Assembly (NCBI GenBank): GCA_963754285.1
Contig: CAVWFN010000007.1
Coordinates: 992,001 to 1,056,000 of the forward strand
Origin: RYN-133 sp963754285
Lineage (GTDB): Bacteria; Actinomycetota; Actinomycetes; Mycobacteriales; Jatrophihabitantaceae
Length of the DNA stretch: 64,000 bases
Direction: 5' to 3'
Below are positions 41,742 to 50,342 of the stretch, in pieces. The position numbers and the translations under genes were made by a program. Below the pieces are notes generated by a model. It saw only the letters and a program-made list of their open reading frames with translations. It was not told the origin of the DNA and did not search any database. Within the stretch, counting starts at the first letter, position 1. The number at the start of each line of letters is the position of its first letter.

Positions 41742-43070
41742 ATGACCGATAAATATCTGAACCTCGTCAACTCACCGATCGGTGCCAAGGTCGCATCGAC
41801 CGTCGGCCTGCCGCGTCCGGCGGTGCTGCGCCGATTCCGCAGCGGTGACCCGATCGTGCCCGGGCCTGTGCTCATCGGCTCGACGGCCGGCAAGGCGCCC
41901 GCAGCGCTGACCAAGATCGTCACTGCCGCCGGCGCCGAGGTCGCGACCGAGGCTGCAGAGGGCGCCAGGTTCGGCGCGCTGATCCTCGACGCCCGCTCGG
42001 TGAAGGCGCCGTCCGATCTTGCGAACCTGCGCGCGTTCCTCGCTCCGTCGTTGCGCTCGTTGCTGCCGTCCGGACGAGTTCTCGTACTCGGCCGCGCGGC
42101 GAACGGCGACGACATCACCGTCGACGCCGCTCGTCAGGCGCTCGACGGCATCGTGCGCTCGCTGGCCAAGGAGCTGCAGCGCGGTTCGACCGCGAACCTG
42201 CTGTGGGTCGAGGACGAGGCGTCGTTGCCGTCCGCGATCCGCTTCTTCCTCTCCGGCCGCTCGGCGTATGTCGACGGGCAGCCACTGCTGCTCGGCCCGG
42301 GCGTCGCGCCCGCGCCGAAGGACTGGGACCAGCCGCTTGCCGGCAAGACCGCCCTCGTCACCGGTGCCGCACGCGGGATCGGTGCAGCGATCGCCGGAGT
42401 GCTCGCCCGCGACGGCGCGCACGTGATCGTCGCCGACCTGCCCGCGGCGGGCGAGACTCTCGCCAAGGTCGCCAACCGCGTGAACGGCACGACGCTGCAT
42501 CTCGACGTGGCTGCCGCCGATGCGCCCGAGAAGTTGCTCGCGCACCTCGGTGCGCACACGGGCGGGCTGGACATCCTCATCCACAACGCCGGTATCACCC
42601 GCGACAAGCTGCTCGCGAACATGAAACCCGAGCAGTGGGACTCGGTGCTCGCGGTCAACCTCGAATCGCAGCTGCGCATCAACGCGGCGCTGCTCGACTC
42701 GGATCAGCTGCGCGATCAGTCACGCGTCGTCTGCCTCTCGTCGACGACCGGGCTGTCGGGCAACCGCGGCCAGACCAACTACGGCGCAACCAAGGCCGGC
42801 GTGCTCGGTCTGGTCCGTGCCTCGGCTGCAGCTTTCGCCAAGCACGGTGACTCGACGATCAACGCTGTCGCACCGGGGTTCATCGACACCGAGATGACGG
42901 CGAAGATGCCGCTCGCCACGCGTGAAGTTGCGCGGCGGCTGTCGTCGCTGCAGCAGGCGGGACTGCCGGTGGACGTCGCCGAGGCAGCGTCCTGGTTGTC
43001 GTCGCCGGGCGCCGGCGGGATCAACGGCCAGGTGCTGCGCGTGTGCGGTCAGAACCTGGTCGGCGCGTGA
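41742..43070 (+). CDS. fabG4: High-molecular-weight 3-oxoacyl-ACP/CoA reductase (FabG4-like)
   Basis: Short-chain dehydrogenase with an extra N-terminal flavodoxin-like domain, 442 residues. Residues 1-200 are the FabG4-specific domain (the MTDKYLNLVNSPIGAKVAST opening is typical). The reductase domain starts near 203 with KTALVTGAARGIGAAIAGVLA, then NAGITRDKLLANM and the catalytic SSTTGLSGNRGQTNYGATKAG containing Tyr and Lys. It prefers CoA-linked substrates and NADH in mycobacteria. The start has a strong GGAAAGGAGAT ribosome site. Between fadA2 and htdX in the conserved order. Confidence 0.94.
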   Translation: MTDKYLNLVNSPIGAKVASTVGLPRPAVLRRFRSGDPIVPGPVLIGSTAGKAPAALTKIVTAAGAEVATEAAEGARFGALILDARSVKAPSDLANLRAFLAPSLRSLLPSGRVLVLGRAANGDDITVDAARQALDGIVRSLAKELQRGSTANLLWVEDEASLPSAIRFFLSGRSAYVDGQPLLLGPGVAPAPKDWDQPLAGKTALVTGAARGIGAAIAGVLARDGAHVIVADLPAAGETLAKVANRVNGTTLHLDVAAADAPEKLLAHLGAHTGGLDILIHNAGITRDKLLANMKPEQWDSVLAVNLESQLRINAALLDSDQLRDQSRVVCLSSTTGLSGNRGQTNYGATKAGVLGLVRASAAAFAKHGDSTINAVAPGFIDTEMTAKMPLATREVARRLSSLQQAGLPVDVAEAASWLSSPGAGGINGQVLRVCGQNLVGA

Positions 43071-43082
43071 CCGCTCCAGTCC

Positions 43083-43145
43083 CGACTTTGACCCCGCAGT
43101 GGTCGCTGGCGTCGCCGGATCACAGCCGAACGGGGGTCAAAGTCG
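43083..43145. repeat. Palindromic repeat element, copy 1
   Basis: 13-bp inverted arms CGACTTTGACCCC (43083-43095) and GGGGTCAAAGTCG (43133-43145) flank a 37-base core. The core and arms align, in the reverse orientation, with the element at 57193-57251; GATCACAGCCG in the core is identical in both. It fills the gap between fabG4 and htdX, and its right arm ends one base before the htdX ATG, so the hairpin would cover the ribosome site. Confidence 0.8.
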
Positions 43146-43146
43146 C

Positions 43147-43986
43147 ATGGTGACCGCGCTGGAAAGTGCGCCGGCGCTGTTGCCGATGTACGCCAAGGCA
43201 GCAGTGACGGGGCCACTGCACCGGGGCAACGAGTTGCCCGACTCGCGCTACACGCTCGGCGAGCAATCGATCGACTCGAAACATCTGGCCGACTATCAGC
43301 GCGTGTGCGGGTTCCGGACGACGGACGTCTTGCCACCGACCTATCTGCACGTGCTCGCATTTCCCGTCACGGTCGCGCTGATGACCGAGCGCGCGTTCCC
43401 GTTCCCGCTGGTCGGGCTGGTGCACGTGGCGAACTCGATCACCGTGGCGCGTCCCGTCCACGCCGACGAACAGGTCTCGTTCGAAGTCCGCGCCGCCGAT
43501 CTTCGTCCGCACCCGGCCGGGCGTCAGCTCGATCTGCTCGTCGACGCCAGCGTCGACGGCGAGACGGTGTGGACCGGCCGCTCGACCTATCTGCGTCGCG
43601 GCGGCGGCAGCGGCGAGAAGGGGACTCGACCCGAGACGGACACACCGAGTGGCGCATCGTCGATCATCAAGGTTCCTGATGACATCGGACGTCGCTACGG
43701 AGCGGTGTCGGGCGATCGCAATCCGATCCATCTGCACGCACTGACGGCGAAGGCATTCGGGTTCCCGTCCGCGATCGCCCACGGTATGTGGCTCAAGGCG
43801 CGCACGCTCGCGACGCTCGAAGGACGCCTGTCCGACGCGTTCACCGTCGATGTCGCGTTCAAGACTCCGGTCCTGCTGCCGGGCACGATCGCGGTCACGT
43901 CATCGCGCGACAGCACGGGGTGGGAGCTCGACGTACGCAACCCGCGCAACGGCAAGCCCCACCTGAGCGGCTCGGTCACGCCGTAG
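43147..43986 (+). CDS. htdX: MaoC-like (R)-3-hydroxyacyl dehydratase (HtdX-like)
   Basis: Double-hotdog hydratase/dehydratase of 279 residues acting on 3-hydroxyacyl thioesters. The N-terminal hotdog spans about 30-150. The C-terminal one, about 170-275, carries the catalytic hydratase-2 motif YGAVSGDRNPIHLHALTAKAFGFPSAIAHGMW, quoted here only as its ends: Asp/His in SGDRNPIHLH and AHGMW. The start at ATG 43147 is chosen because the upstream frame crosses a repeat element. It completes the fadA2-fabG4-htdX set. It has no clear ribosome site other than GGGG within the repeat hairpin. Confidence 0.92.
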   Translation: MVTALESAPALLPMYAKAAVTGPLHRGNELPDSRYTLGEQSIDSKHLADYQRVCGFRTTDVLPPTYLHVLAFPVTVALMTERAFPFPLVGLVHVANSITVARPVHADEQVSFEVRAADLRPHPAGRQLDLLVDASVDGETVWTGRSTYLRRGGGSGEKGTRPETDTPSGASSIIKVPDDIGRRYGAVSGDRNPIHLHALTAKAFGFPSAIAHGMWLKARTLATLEGRLSDAFTVDVAFKTPVLLPGTIAVTSSRDSTGWELDVRNPRNGKPHLSGSVTP

Positions 43987-43989
43987 CGC

Positions 43990-44850
43990 TCAGTCGTTGA
44001 GCCGGCTGGCGATGAATGCGCCGACGGCATCGACGGCATTGGTAGCTTCGCGCAAGACACCGGCGAGCAGCTGCACGCTGTGCCACGTGCCGGGCAGCTC
44101 GACCAGCCGGACGTCGGATCCCGCGTCGTTGGCACGGGCGGCGAAGCGGTCGATCTGAGCGCGCAACAGTTCGTCCGGCGCGACATGGATGAGCGTGGGC
44201 GGAAGACCGGACAGGTCCCCGTGCATCGGCGCGTAGCGGACATCGTCGCGGTCACCGCCCTGCAGGTAGAGCTCTGCGCAGCGCGCGAGCCAGGCGCGGG
44301 TGATCGCGTGGTCGCGAGCGGGCAGCGCACGATCACCCGGGTCCGTCCACGGCGAGAGAAGTGCGAGTGCCACCGGTCGCCGACCGGCGTCGATGAGCGC
44401 GCGGGCGACCGCGACGCCCAGCCCACCACCGGCAGAGTCGCCGGCGATCACCAACGGGTCAGGCAGTTCGTCGGCGGCCGCGAGAGCGTCGTCGAATGCA
44501 GCCGGAAACGGATGCTCGGGCGCAAGCCGGTAGTCGAGCGCGTGCACCGTTGCGCCGCTCGCGATCGCAAGGCGCGAGGTCACCGCGCGGTACAGCCGCG
44601 GTGACCCGAAGACGTACCCGCCGCCGTGCAGGTACAGGACGTTGCCGCGTGCGCCACCAGGGGTGCTGATGCGTTCGGCCGGACGCCCGGCCAGCAGCGT
44701 CCGGGTGACGATCGCACCGTGCGGCACGCGCGCCAACGGCGCGGCGATGTCGGTCGTGAACCGTTGCCAACGAGGTGGCAGGGTCCCGTTGGCAGCGAGC
44801 CGATACAGCGGCGCAGTCGCGGCGACGAGCACGCCGCGGGGGAGATGCAT
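43990..44850 (-). CDS. Alpha/beta hydrolase, hormone-sensitive-lipase-type esterase
   Basis: Carboxylesterase/lipase of 286 residues. The oxyanion motif is LYLHGGGYVFGSP (HGGG, about 72-84), the nucleophile serine is in IAGDSAGGGLGVAVA (about 134-148), the acid is in PDELLRAQ and the histidine is in TWHSVQLLAG. No signal peptide. It overlaps the stop of the upstream SDR gene by one base (TGATG), so they are coupled. Convergent with htdX. Probable substrate: medium-chain acyl esters; this is family-level knowledge only. Confidence 0.92.
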   Translation of the reverse strand: MHLPRGVLVAATAPLYRLAANGTLPPRWQRFTTDIAAPLARVPHGAIVTRTLLAGRPAERISTPGGARGNVLYLHGGGYVFGSPRLYRAVTSRLAIASGATVHALDYRLAPEHPFPAAFDDALAAADELPDPLVIAGDSAGGGLGVAVARALIDAGRRPVALALLSPWTDPGDRALPARDHAITRAWLARCAELYLQGGDRDDVRYAPMHGDLSGLPPTLIHVAPDELLRAQIDRFAARANDAGSDVRLVELPGTWHSVQLLAGVLREATNAVDAVGAFIASRLND

Positions 44851-45752
44851 CAGGCAGAGACGATGCGCTTCGTCTGCGTCGACTGTTGCGCGGCGGCGTC
44901 CTCGGTGGCGGGATCATCGGTCGGCTCGGAACGAGGGGTGACCCGGTTGGCGAGCACGCTGAACAGGCGTTGGTAGCGAGCGCCGATCAGCCGGACGAGT
45001 CCGTCGAGCAGTTTGGCGTCGAGGCCGATCAGGACGCGCGGCTGGTTGCCGGCGACCCCGCGCACGATGGTCTTCGCTGCAGACTCGGCGGTCGTCTTGG
45101 CGAGCTTGTTGTCGAAGAACGCGGCGAACTCGGCCTGGTTGATGCCGGCGATCGTGCCCGCGTTGCGCGCGATCGCGGTCTTGATGCCGCCGGGGTGCAC
45201 GCAGGTGACGTTGACCGGGTGCTTCGCGATGAGCATCTCTTGCCGCAGCGACTCGGTGAAGCCGCGCACTGCGAACTTGGCCGCGTTGTAGGCGCTCTGG
45301 CTCGGCATGGCCAGCAGCCCGAACAGGCTCGAGATGTTGACCACGTGCCCGTCGCCGGACGCGATCAGGTGCGGCAGGAACGCCTTCGTGCCGTTGACGA
45401 CGCCCCAGAAGTCGACGTCCATGACGCGCTCGATCTGGGCGAAGCTCATCTGCTCGACGTCGCCGGTGAACGCGACGCCCGCGTTGTTGACGACGATGTT
45501 GACCGCGCCGAACTCCGCGGCGACATCCTCGGCGTACGTGAGCACCGCGTCGCGGTCGGTGACGTCGAGCCGCTGTTCGTGCACGTGCGCCCCGATGACG
45601 CGCGCATGCCGTGCCGTTTCGCCGAGTCCGGCCACGTCCACGTCGCTGAGCGCGAGCTTCGCGCCGCGCCGTGCGAGTTCGTAGGCCAGCGCCCGGCCGA
45701 TACCTGAGCCGGCGCCGGTGACGACGGCGACCTTGCCTGCGATGGCAGTCAT
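44850..45752 (-). CDS. Short-chain dehydrogenase/reductase
   Basis: NAD(P)-dependent oxidoreductase of 300 residues. The cofactor motif is VAVVTGAGSGIGRALAYELA, NNAG is present, and the catalytic residues are in ISSLFGLLAMPSQSAYNAAKFAVRG (Ser, Tyr, Lys). The C-terminal 40 residues form a hydrophilic tail. The ATG at 45752 is chosen because it starts the canonical fold (TAIAGKVAVVTGAG); a frame open to 46088 lies over the monooxygenase gene. A short palindrome GCGGGGTCCCCGC directly precedes the ATG. It is downstream of the monooxygenase and upstream of the esterase, together resembling a ketone/ester degradation set. Confidence 0.92.
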   Translation of the reverse strand: MTAIAGKVAVVTGAGSGIGRALAYELARRGAKLALSDVDVAGLGETARHARVIGAHVHEQRLDVTDRDAVLTYAEDVAAEFGAVNIVVNNAGVAFTGDVEQMSFAQIERVMDVDFWGVVNGTKAFLPHLIASGDGHVVNISSLFGLLAMPSQSAYNAAKFAVRGFTESLRQEMLIAKHPVNVTCVHPGGIKTAIARNAGTIAGINQAEFAAFFDNKLAKTTAESAAKTIVRGVAGNQPRVLIGLDAKLLDGLVRLIGARYQRLFSVLANRVTPRSEPTDDPATEDAAAQQSTQTKRIVSA

Positions 45753-45807
45753 GCGGGGTCCCCGCGGAAGTGCGGAGTGCTCTTTGTGGAGCAGTTTCGT
45801 GGGGTGC

Positions 45808-47320
45808 TCATGCTGCAGAAACCTCCTGGGGGACGCGCTTCGAGCGGCGCGCGGTCGTTTCATAGGCCTGTCGATCGAACTTGCGGGTGATGCGTCGGAA
45901 CGCAAACGTGAAGCTCGGCCACAGGGTGGTGTTGCGGCCGTGCGCGTCCAGATACCAGCTCGCGCAACCGCCGGTCGTCCAGATGGTGCTACCCATCCGG
46001 TCTTGCAACTTCTCGTTGTAAGTGCGCTGGACGTCCTCGCGCACGTCGAAGGTGGCCAGGCCGTGGCGGTCCATCTCGTCCAGCGCACTCGCTACGTAGT
46101 TGATGTGCGACTCGGCCATGTAGACCATCGAGCTGTGGCCGAGGCCGGTGTTCGGGCCGATCACGAACAGCATGTTCGGGAAGCCGTGCACCGCTGCGCC
46201 CTTGTAGGCCTGCTGTCCCTTGTCGCGCCACACGTCGGCGAGGGAGCGTCCCTCGGCTCCGACGATGCGCTCGAACGTCGGCGAATCGGTGACGTGGAAG
46301 CCGGTCGCAACGACGATCGCGTCGACCTCGCGCACGGTGCCGTCCTTGGTGACGATCGCGTTCGGACGGATCTCGGCGATGCCGTCGGTGACCAGGTCGA
46401 CGTCGTCGCGGGCGAGCATCGGATACCAGTCGTTCGAGATCAGCATGCGCTTGCAGCCGATCTGCCACGTCGGTGTCACCGCGTCGCGCAACTGCGGATC
46501 CGTGATGCTGCGGTTCGAGGTGGCGCTCGGCGATCTTCTGCACCGCCTGCAGCAACCGCGGCTGGTAGGCGAAGCCGAGTACCAGCAGTTCGCGCGCCCA
46601 GTAGATCGCTTCGCGGGAGAGGCGCTGGGCGAACGGGACGTGCTTGAACGCGAGCCGCTCGACCTTGGTGTACGGACGGTCGCCGCGCGGCAACACCCAC
46701 GGCGCGGTGCGCTGGTAGACGTCGAGCCGCTCGACCTCTCCGGCCAGTGACGGTCCGATCTGGATCGCGGACGCGCCGGTGCCGATGAGCGCAACGCGCT
46801 TGCCCTTGAGGTCGGCGTCGTGATTCCACCGCGACGAGTGGAAGATCTGGCCGGCGAAGGTGTCGATGCCCTTGATGTCGGGCAGGGCCGGCTCGGCGAG
46901 CGAGCCGACAGCGCCGACCAGGACGTTCGCGCTGAACGCGCCGTTCGTCGTGTCGACGACCCACTGCGCGCTCGTCGCGTCCCATGCTGCGCGGGTCACG
47001 TCGGTGTTGAACAGGTGCTTGTCGAGCACGCCGTATTTCTGCGCGGTGTCGCGCAGGTACTGCTGGATCTCCGGCTGCGGTGAGAACGAGCGCGACCAGT
47101 TCGGGTTGAGCTCGAAGGAGTACGAGTAGAGGTGCGACGGGACGTCGCAGGCCGCGCCGGGGTAGGTGTTGTCGCGCCAGGTGCCGCCGACCTCGCTGCC
47201 CCGCTCGACGACGAGGAAGTCGTCGCGACCCTGCTGGGCCAGGCGGATCGCCGTGCCCAGACCGGCGAAGCCGCTGCCGATCACCAGGACGCCGACGTGA
47301 CGGCGCTCGATCTGCGTCAT
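45808..47320 (-). pseudogene. Baeyer-Villiger-type flavin monooxygenase, split by a frameshift
   Basis: An NADPH/FAD monooxygenase of about 503 codons broken into two frames. The N-terminal part (from ATG 47320) has VLVIGSGFAGLGTAIRLAQQG, WRDNTYPGAACDVPSHLYSY, FHSSRWNHD and ALIGTGASAIQIGP. It runs on to an AERHLE segment near 46515, after which homology continues in the other frame with SITDPQLRDAVTPTWQIGCKRM through VVATGFHVTD to the stop at 45808. One extra C in the GAACCGC at about 46511-46517 explains the break. Otherwise the gene looks intact, so a recent mutation or a sequencing error are both possible. It is divergent from a tetR and upstream of the SDR and esterase. Confidence 0.85.
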
Positions 47321-47341
47321 GCAACCTCACGCTAATTGCTC

Positions 47342-47380
47342 ATTGAACGCGAGTCAATAGATAGTTGGCTGACGTTCAAT
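47342..47380. promoter_or_regulatory. Operator dyad between the monooxygenase and its tetR
   Basis: ATTGAACG (47342-47349) is inverted perfectly at 47373-47380 (CGTTCAAT), centred at 47361. An inner pair AGTCAA / TTGGCT (47352-47357 / 47365-47370) shares the same centre with one mismatch. It occupies the middle of the 77-base gap between the divergent genes, next to a TACGAT -10-like hexamer for the tetR (47386-47391). This is a typical TetR operator arrangement. Confidence 0.65.
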
Positions 47381-47397
47381 AGCGTTACGATGGACAC

Positions 47398-48054
47398 ATG
47401 CCGGACAAGCGCACCCGCCTTCGCCCGGACGCGCGGCGGGCCCAACTGATCGCACTCGGCGTCGACATGCTCGCCACCCGCACGTTGGACGAGCTGTCCG
47501 TCGAGGACATCGCGACCGAGGCCGGGATCTCGCGCGGGCTGCTGTTCCACTACTTCGCGTCCAAGCAGGAGTTCCACCTCGAGGTGGCTCGCGCGGCGGC
47601 GCAGGAGCTGATCGCGCGCACCGAGCCGGACACGAGCCTCGCGCCGATGGAGGCGCTGCGGGGAGCGCTCACGGCGTTCATGGATTACGTGACCGACAAC
47701 CCCGACAACTACAAGTCACTGGTGCGTGGCGCGGCCAGCGGTGATGGCGACATGCGGGCCATCTTCGACCGGACGCGGTCGACGATGGCCGGGCGCATCG
47801 TCAGCGTGCTCGGCGACCAGGGCCTGCCGCTCGGCCCGCGCGCTGCGCTGGCCGTGCACGGCTGGGTGGCCTTCGTCGAGGAGTGCGTCGTGCGCGCGAT
47901 CGACGACGGCTCGCTGGACGATCCGGCCTTTCGCGACGGACTGCTCGAGATGCTGACCAAGGCTTTGCCGGCCGTCGTGCTCGCGTCCTCGGACGAGGAC
48001 CTGAACACGCTGGTGTCGGTGCTGACCGCCGACCGGTCCGTCGGAGCGAAATAG
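47398..48054 (+). CDS. TetR-family regulator, divergent from the monooxygenase
   Basis: 218-residue regulator. The N-terminal helix-turn-helix runs about 12-60 (RAQLIALGVDMLATRTLDEL, SVEDIATEAGISRGLLFHYF, ASKQEFHLEVARAA). The helical effector domain follows. It probably represses the divergent monooxygenase-SDR-esterase unit through the dyad at 47342-47380. The ATG at 47398 follows TACGAT by six bases, so the transcript may be leaderless. The inducer is unknown, likely a ketone or lipid. Confidence 0.92.
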   Translation: MPDKRTRLRPDARRAQLIALGVDMLATRTLDELSVEDIATEAGISRGLLFHYFASKQEFHLEVARAAAQELIARTEPDTSLAPMEALRGALTAFMDYVTDNPDNYKSLVRGAASGDGDMRAIFDRTRSTMAGRIVSVLGDQGLPLGPRAALAVHGWVAFVEECVVRAIDDGSLDDPAFRDGLLEMLTKALPAVVLASSDEDLNTLVSVLTADRSVGAK

Positions 48055-48095
48055 GCCCGGTCGGTCGGCGCCGACGAGAACTAGGATGACCGACT

Positions 48096-49181
48096 ATGGC
48101 GTTCACCGTCGAACGAAACCCGAACCCGGCCACCGCTGACGAGCGCGCGAAGATCCTCCAGGCGCCCGGCTTCGGCAAGTTCTTCACCGATCACATGGTG
48201 CGCATCGACTACCGCGACGGCGCGTGGGGCGAGGGCACGGTCGTGCCCTACGGCCCGCTGTCGCTCGACCCGGCCACGATGGCGCTGCACTACGGGCAGG
48301 AGATCTTCGAGGGACTCAAGGCCTACCGCCAGCCGGACGGGTCGATCGCCACGTTCCGTCCTGATCAGAACGCGGGACGGTTCGCGCGCTCGGCACGCCG
48401 CCTGGGCATGGCCGAGCTCCCCGAAGACCTCTTCGTCCAATCGTTGCGCGAACTCGTCGCCGTCGACTCCGAGTGGGTGCCGACCGATCCCGCCGACTCG
48501 CTGTACTTCCGGCCGTTCATGATCGCGACCGAGGTCGGGCTCGGCGTGAAGCCCGCCTCGAGTTACACCTACCTGCTCATCGCCTCGCCCGCCGGTTCGT
48601 ACTTCGCGGGCGGCGTGCAGCCGGTCTCGGTGTGGCTATCGACCGAATACACCCGCGCAGCCGCCGGGGGCACCGGCGAGGCCAAGTGCGCCGGCAACTA
48701 CGCCGCGTCCCTCGTCGCGCAGGCCCAGGCGGCCGCGAAGGGCTGCGACCAGGTCGTGTGGCTCGACGCCGGCGAGCACCGGTGGGTCGAAGAGATGGGC
48801 GGGATGAACCTGTACTTCGTGTACGGCTCAGGCGCCAACGCCCGCATCGTCACGCCGGCACTCACCGGCACGCTGTTGCCCGGCATCACCCGCGACTCGC
48901 TGCTCACGCTCGCCGGCGACCTCGGCTACACCGCCGACGAGGGCAAGATCTCGACCGACGAGTGGCGCGAGGGCAACGAGTCGGGCGCCATCACCGAGGT
49001 CTTCGCATGCGGGACGGCTGCGGTGATCACCCCGATCGGGTCGGTGAAGAGTGCGTCCGGCGAATGGACGGTCGGCGACGGCTCGCCCGGCCCGATCTCG
49101 ATGCGACTGCGCGAGCACCTCACCGGTATTCAGACCGGCAAGCTCGACGACACGCACGGCTGGATGCACCCGCTGCGCTGA
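48096..49181 (+). CDS. ilvE: Branched-chain amino acid aminotransferase
   Basis: PLP fold-type IV transaminase for valine, leucine and isoleucine. It has 361 residues, typical of the long BCAT group. Motifs are LHYGQEIFEGLKAYRQPDG, the PLP lysine in GGTGEAKCAGNYAASL, VEEMGGMNLYFV and FACGTAAVITPIG. The ATG at 48096 follows a classic -10 hexamer TAGGAT by eight bases, again suggesting a leaderless mRNA. Convergent with dcd, six bases between stops. Not linked to other branched-chain genes here. Confidence 0.96.
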   Translation: MAFTVERNPNPATADERAKILQAPGFGKFFTDHMVRIDYRDGAWGEGTVVPYGPLSLDPATMALHYGQEIFEGLKAYRQPDGSIATFRPDQNAGRFARSARRLGMAELPEDLFVQSLRELVAVDSEWVPTDPADSLYFRPFMIATEVGLGVKPASSYTYLLIASPAGSYFAGGVQPVSVWLSTEYTRAAAGGTGEAKCAGNYAASLVAQAQAAAKGCDQVVWLDAGEHRWVEEMGGMNLYFVYGSGANARIVTPALTGTLLPGITRDSLLTLAGDLGYTADEGKISTDEWREGNESGAITEVFACGTAAVITPIGSVKSASGEWTVGDGSPGPISMRLREHLTGIQTGKLDDTHGWMHPLR

Positions 49182-49187
49182 GACGGA

Positions 49188-49766
49188 TCAGCTGGTCGGC
49201 CACTTCTTGAAGTTCTGGTAGCTGCGGGACGGGGTAGGCCCGCGCTGGCCCTGGTAGCGCGAGCCGTACTGCGCCGAGCCGTAGGGGAACTCCGCGGCCG
49301 ACGAGAGCCGGAACAGGCACAGCTGACCGATCTTCATGCCCGGCCACAGCGTGATCGGCAGGTTGGCCACGTTCGAGAGTTCGAGCGTGATGTGCCCGCT
49401 GAACCCCGGGTCGATGAAGCCGGCGGTCGAGTGGGTCAGCAGGCCGAGCCGGCCGAGCGAGCTCTTGCCCTCGAGCCGTCCGGCCAGGTCGTCGGGCAGG
49501 GTCACGATCTCCAGGGTGGAGCCGAGGACGAACTCGCCCGGATGCAGCACGAACGGATCCTCGTCCTTGGGCTCGACCAGGGTGGTCAGCTCGTCCTGCT
49601 GCTTGGCCGGATCGATGTGTGTGTACTGCGAGTTGTTGAACACGCGGAAGTAGCGGTCGAGCCGAACATCGACGCTCGACGGCTGGACGAGATCGGCGTC
49701 CCACGGGTCGACCACGAGTCGCTTGGCGTCGACTTCGGCGCGGATGTCACGGTCGGACAGCAGCAT
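49188..49766 (-). CDS. dcd: dCTP deaminase (dUMP-forming type likely)
   Basis: Deaminates dCTP on the path to dTTP. It has 192 residues. The trimeric dUTPase-like core is visible in DLVQPSSVDVRLDRYFRVF, VLGSTLEIVTLPDDLAGRLE, GKSSLGRLGLLTHSTAGFIDPG and GHITLELSN, with the catalytic Glu in LEL. Actinobacterial Dcd enzymes studied are bifunctional, making dUMP directly; this copy has the same general sequence, but that activity is inferred. A TAGCCT hexamer ends six bases before the ATG. Divergent from the carbonic anhydrase gene. Confidence 0.95.
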   Translation of the reverse strand: MLLSDRDIRAEVDAKRLVVDPWDADLVQPSSVDVRLDRYFRVFNNSQYTHIDPAKQQDELTTLVEPKDEDPFVLHPGEFVLGSTLEIVTLPDDLAGRLEGKSSLGRLGLLTHSTAGFIDPGFSGHITLELSNVANLPITLWPGMKIGQLCLFRLSSAAEFPYGSAQYGSRYQGQRGPTPSRSYQNFKKWPTS

Positions 49767-49803
49767 GCGTGCAGGCTATCTGGCGCGCGTCCCGATCACG
49801 TGA

Positions 49804-49833
49804 TTGACTGCGTATTGTCTAGTCAACTACTAG
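49804..49833 (+). promoter_or_regulatory. Putative promoter of the carbonic anhydrase gene
   Basis: TTGACT (49804-49809) and TACTAG (49828-49833) are 18 bases apart. The -10 is embedded in a small palindrome CTAGT-N5-ACTAG (49819-49833). A GGAAAG ribosome site follows before the GTG at 49848. Sequence match only. Confidence 0.35.
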
Positions 49834-49847
49834 GGAAAGTGGGCGAC

Positions 49848-50342
49848 GTGACCGTCACCGACGAACTGCTTGCGAACAACACCACCTACGCGGAGTCCTT
49901 CACCGGCCCGCTCCCACTCCCGCCCGCCAAGCACGTCGCCGTCGTGGCCTGCATGGACGCGCGCCTCGACGTGTACCGCATCCTCGGGCTCAACGAAGGC
50001 GAGGCCCACGTCATTCGCAACGCGGGCGGTGTCGTCACCGACGACGAGATCCGCTCGCTCGCGATCAGCCAGCGCCTGCTCGGGACGCAAGAAATCGTTC
50101 TGATCCATCACACCGATTGCGGCATGCTCACCTTCACCGACGACCAGTTCAAGCGCTCGATCCAGGACGACACCGGCATCAAGCCGGCATGGTCGGCCGA
50201 GGCATTCACCGATCTGGACGAGGACGTGCGCCAGTCGATCGCGCGCATCACGGCGAGCCCGTTCATCCCGAACAAGGACTCGGTACGTGGCTTTGTCTTC
50301 GACGTCGCAACCGGACGGCTGGCCGAGGTCAAGCCGGGTTAG
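49848..50342 (+). CDS. canA: Beta-class carbonic anhydrase (CanA/Rv1284-like)
   Basis: Zinc enzyme that interconverts CO2 and bicarbonate. It has 164 residues from GTG 49848. Zinc ligands are Cys35 (VACMDARLD), His88 and Cys91 (IHHTDCGML), with Asp37-Arg39 as the activation dyad; numbering coincides with M. tuberculosis Rv1284, which it follows closely (EGEAHVIRNAG, IRSLAISQRLLGT and GFVFDVATGRL). The frame open upstream lies over dcd and is not used. The stop overlaps the convergent dehalogenase by four bases. Confidence 0.95.
   Translation: MTVTDELLANNTTYAESFTGPLPLPPAKHVAVVACMDARLDVYRILGLNEGEAHVIRNAGGVVTDDEIRSLAISQRLLGTQEIVLIHHTDCGMLTFTDDQFKRSIQDDTGIKPAWSAEAFTDLDEDVRQSIARITASPFIPNKDSVRGFVFDVATGRLAEVKPG

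Noticed and set aside
48064..48075. 12-base palindrome GTCGGCGCCGAC before ilvE
   Set aside because: Short, self-complementary GC-rich words are frequent at this base composition; there is no second copy or spacing pattern to support an operator.
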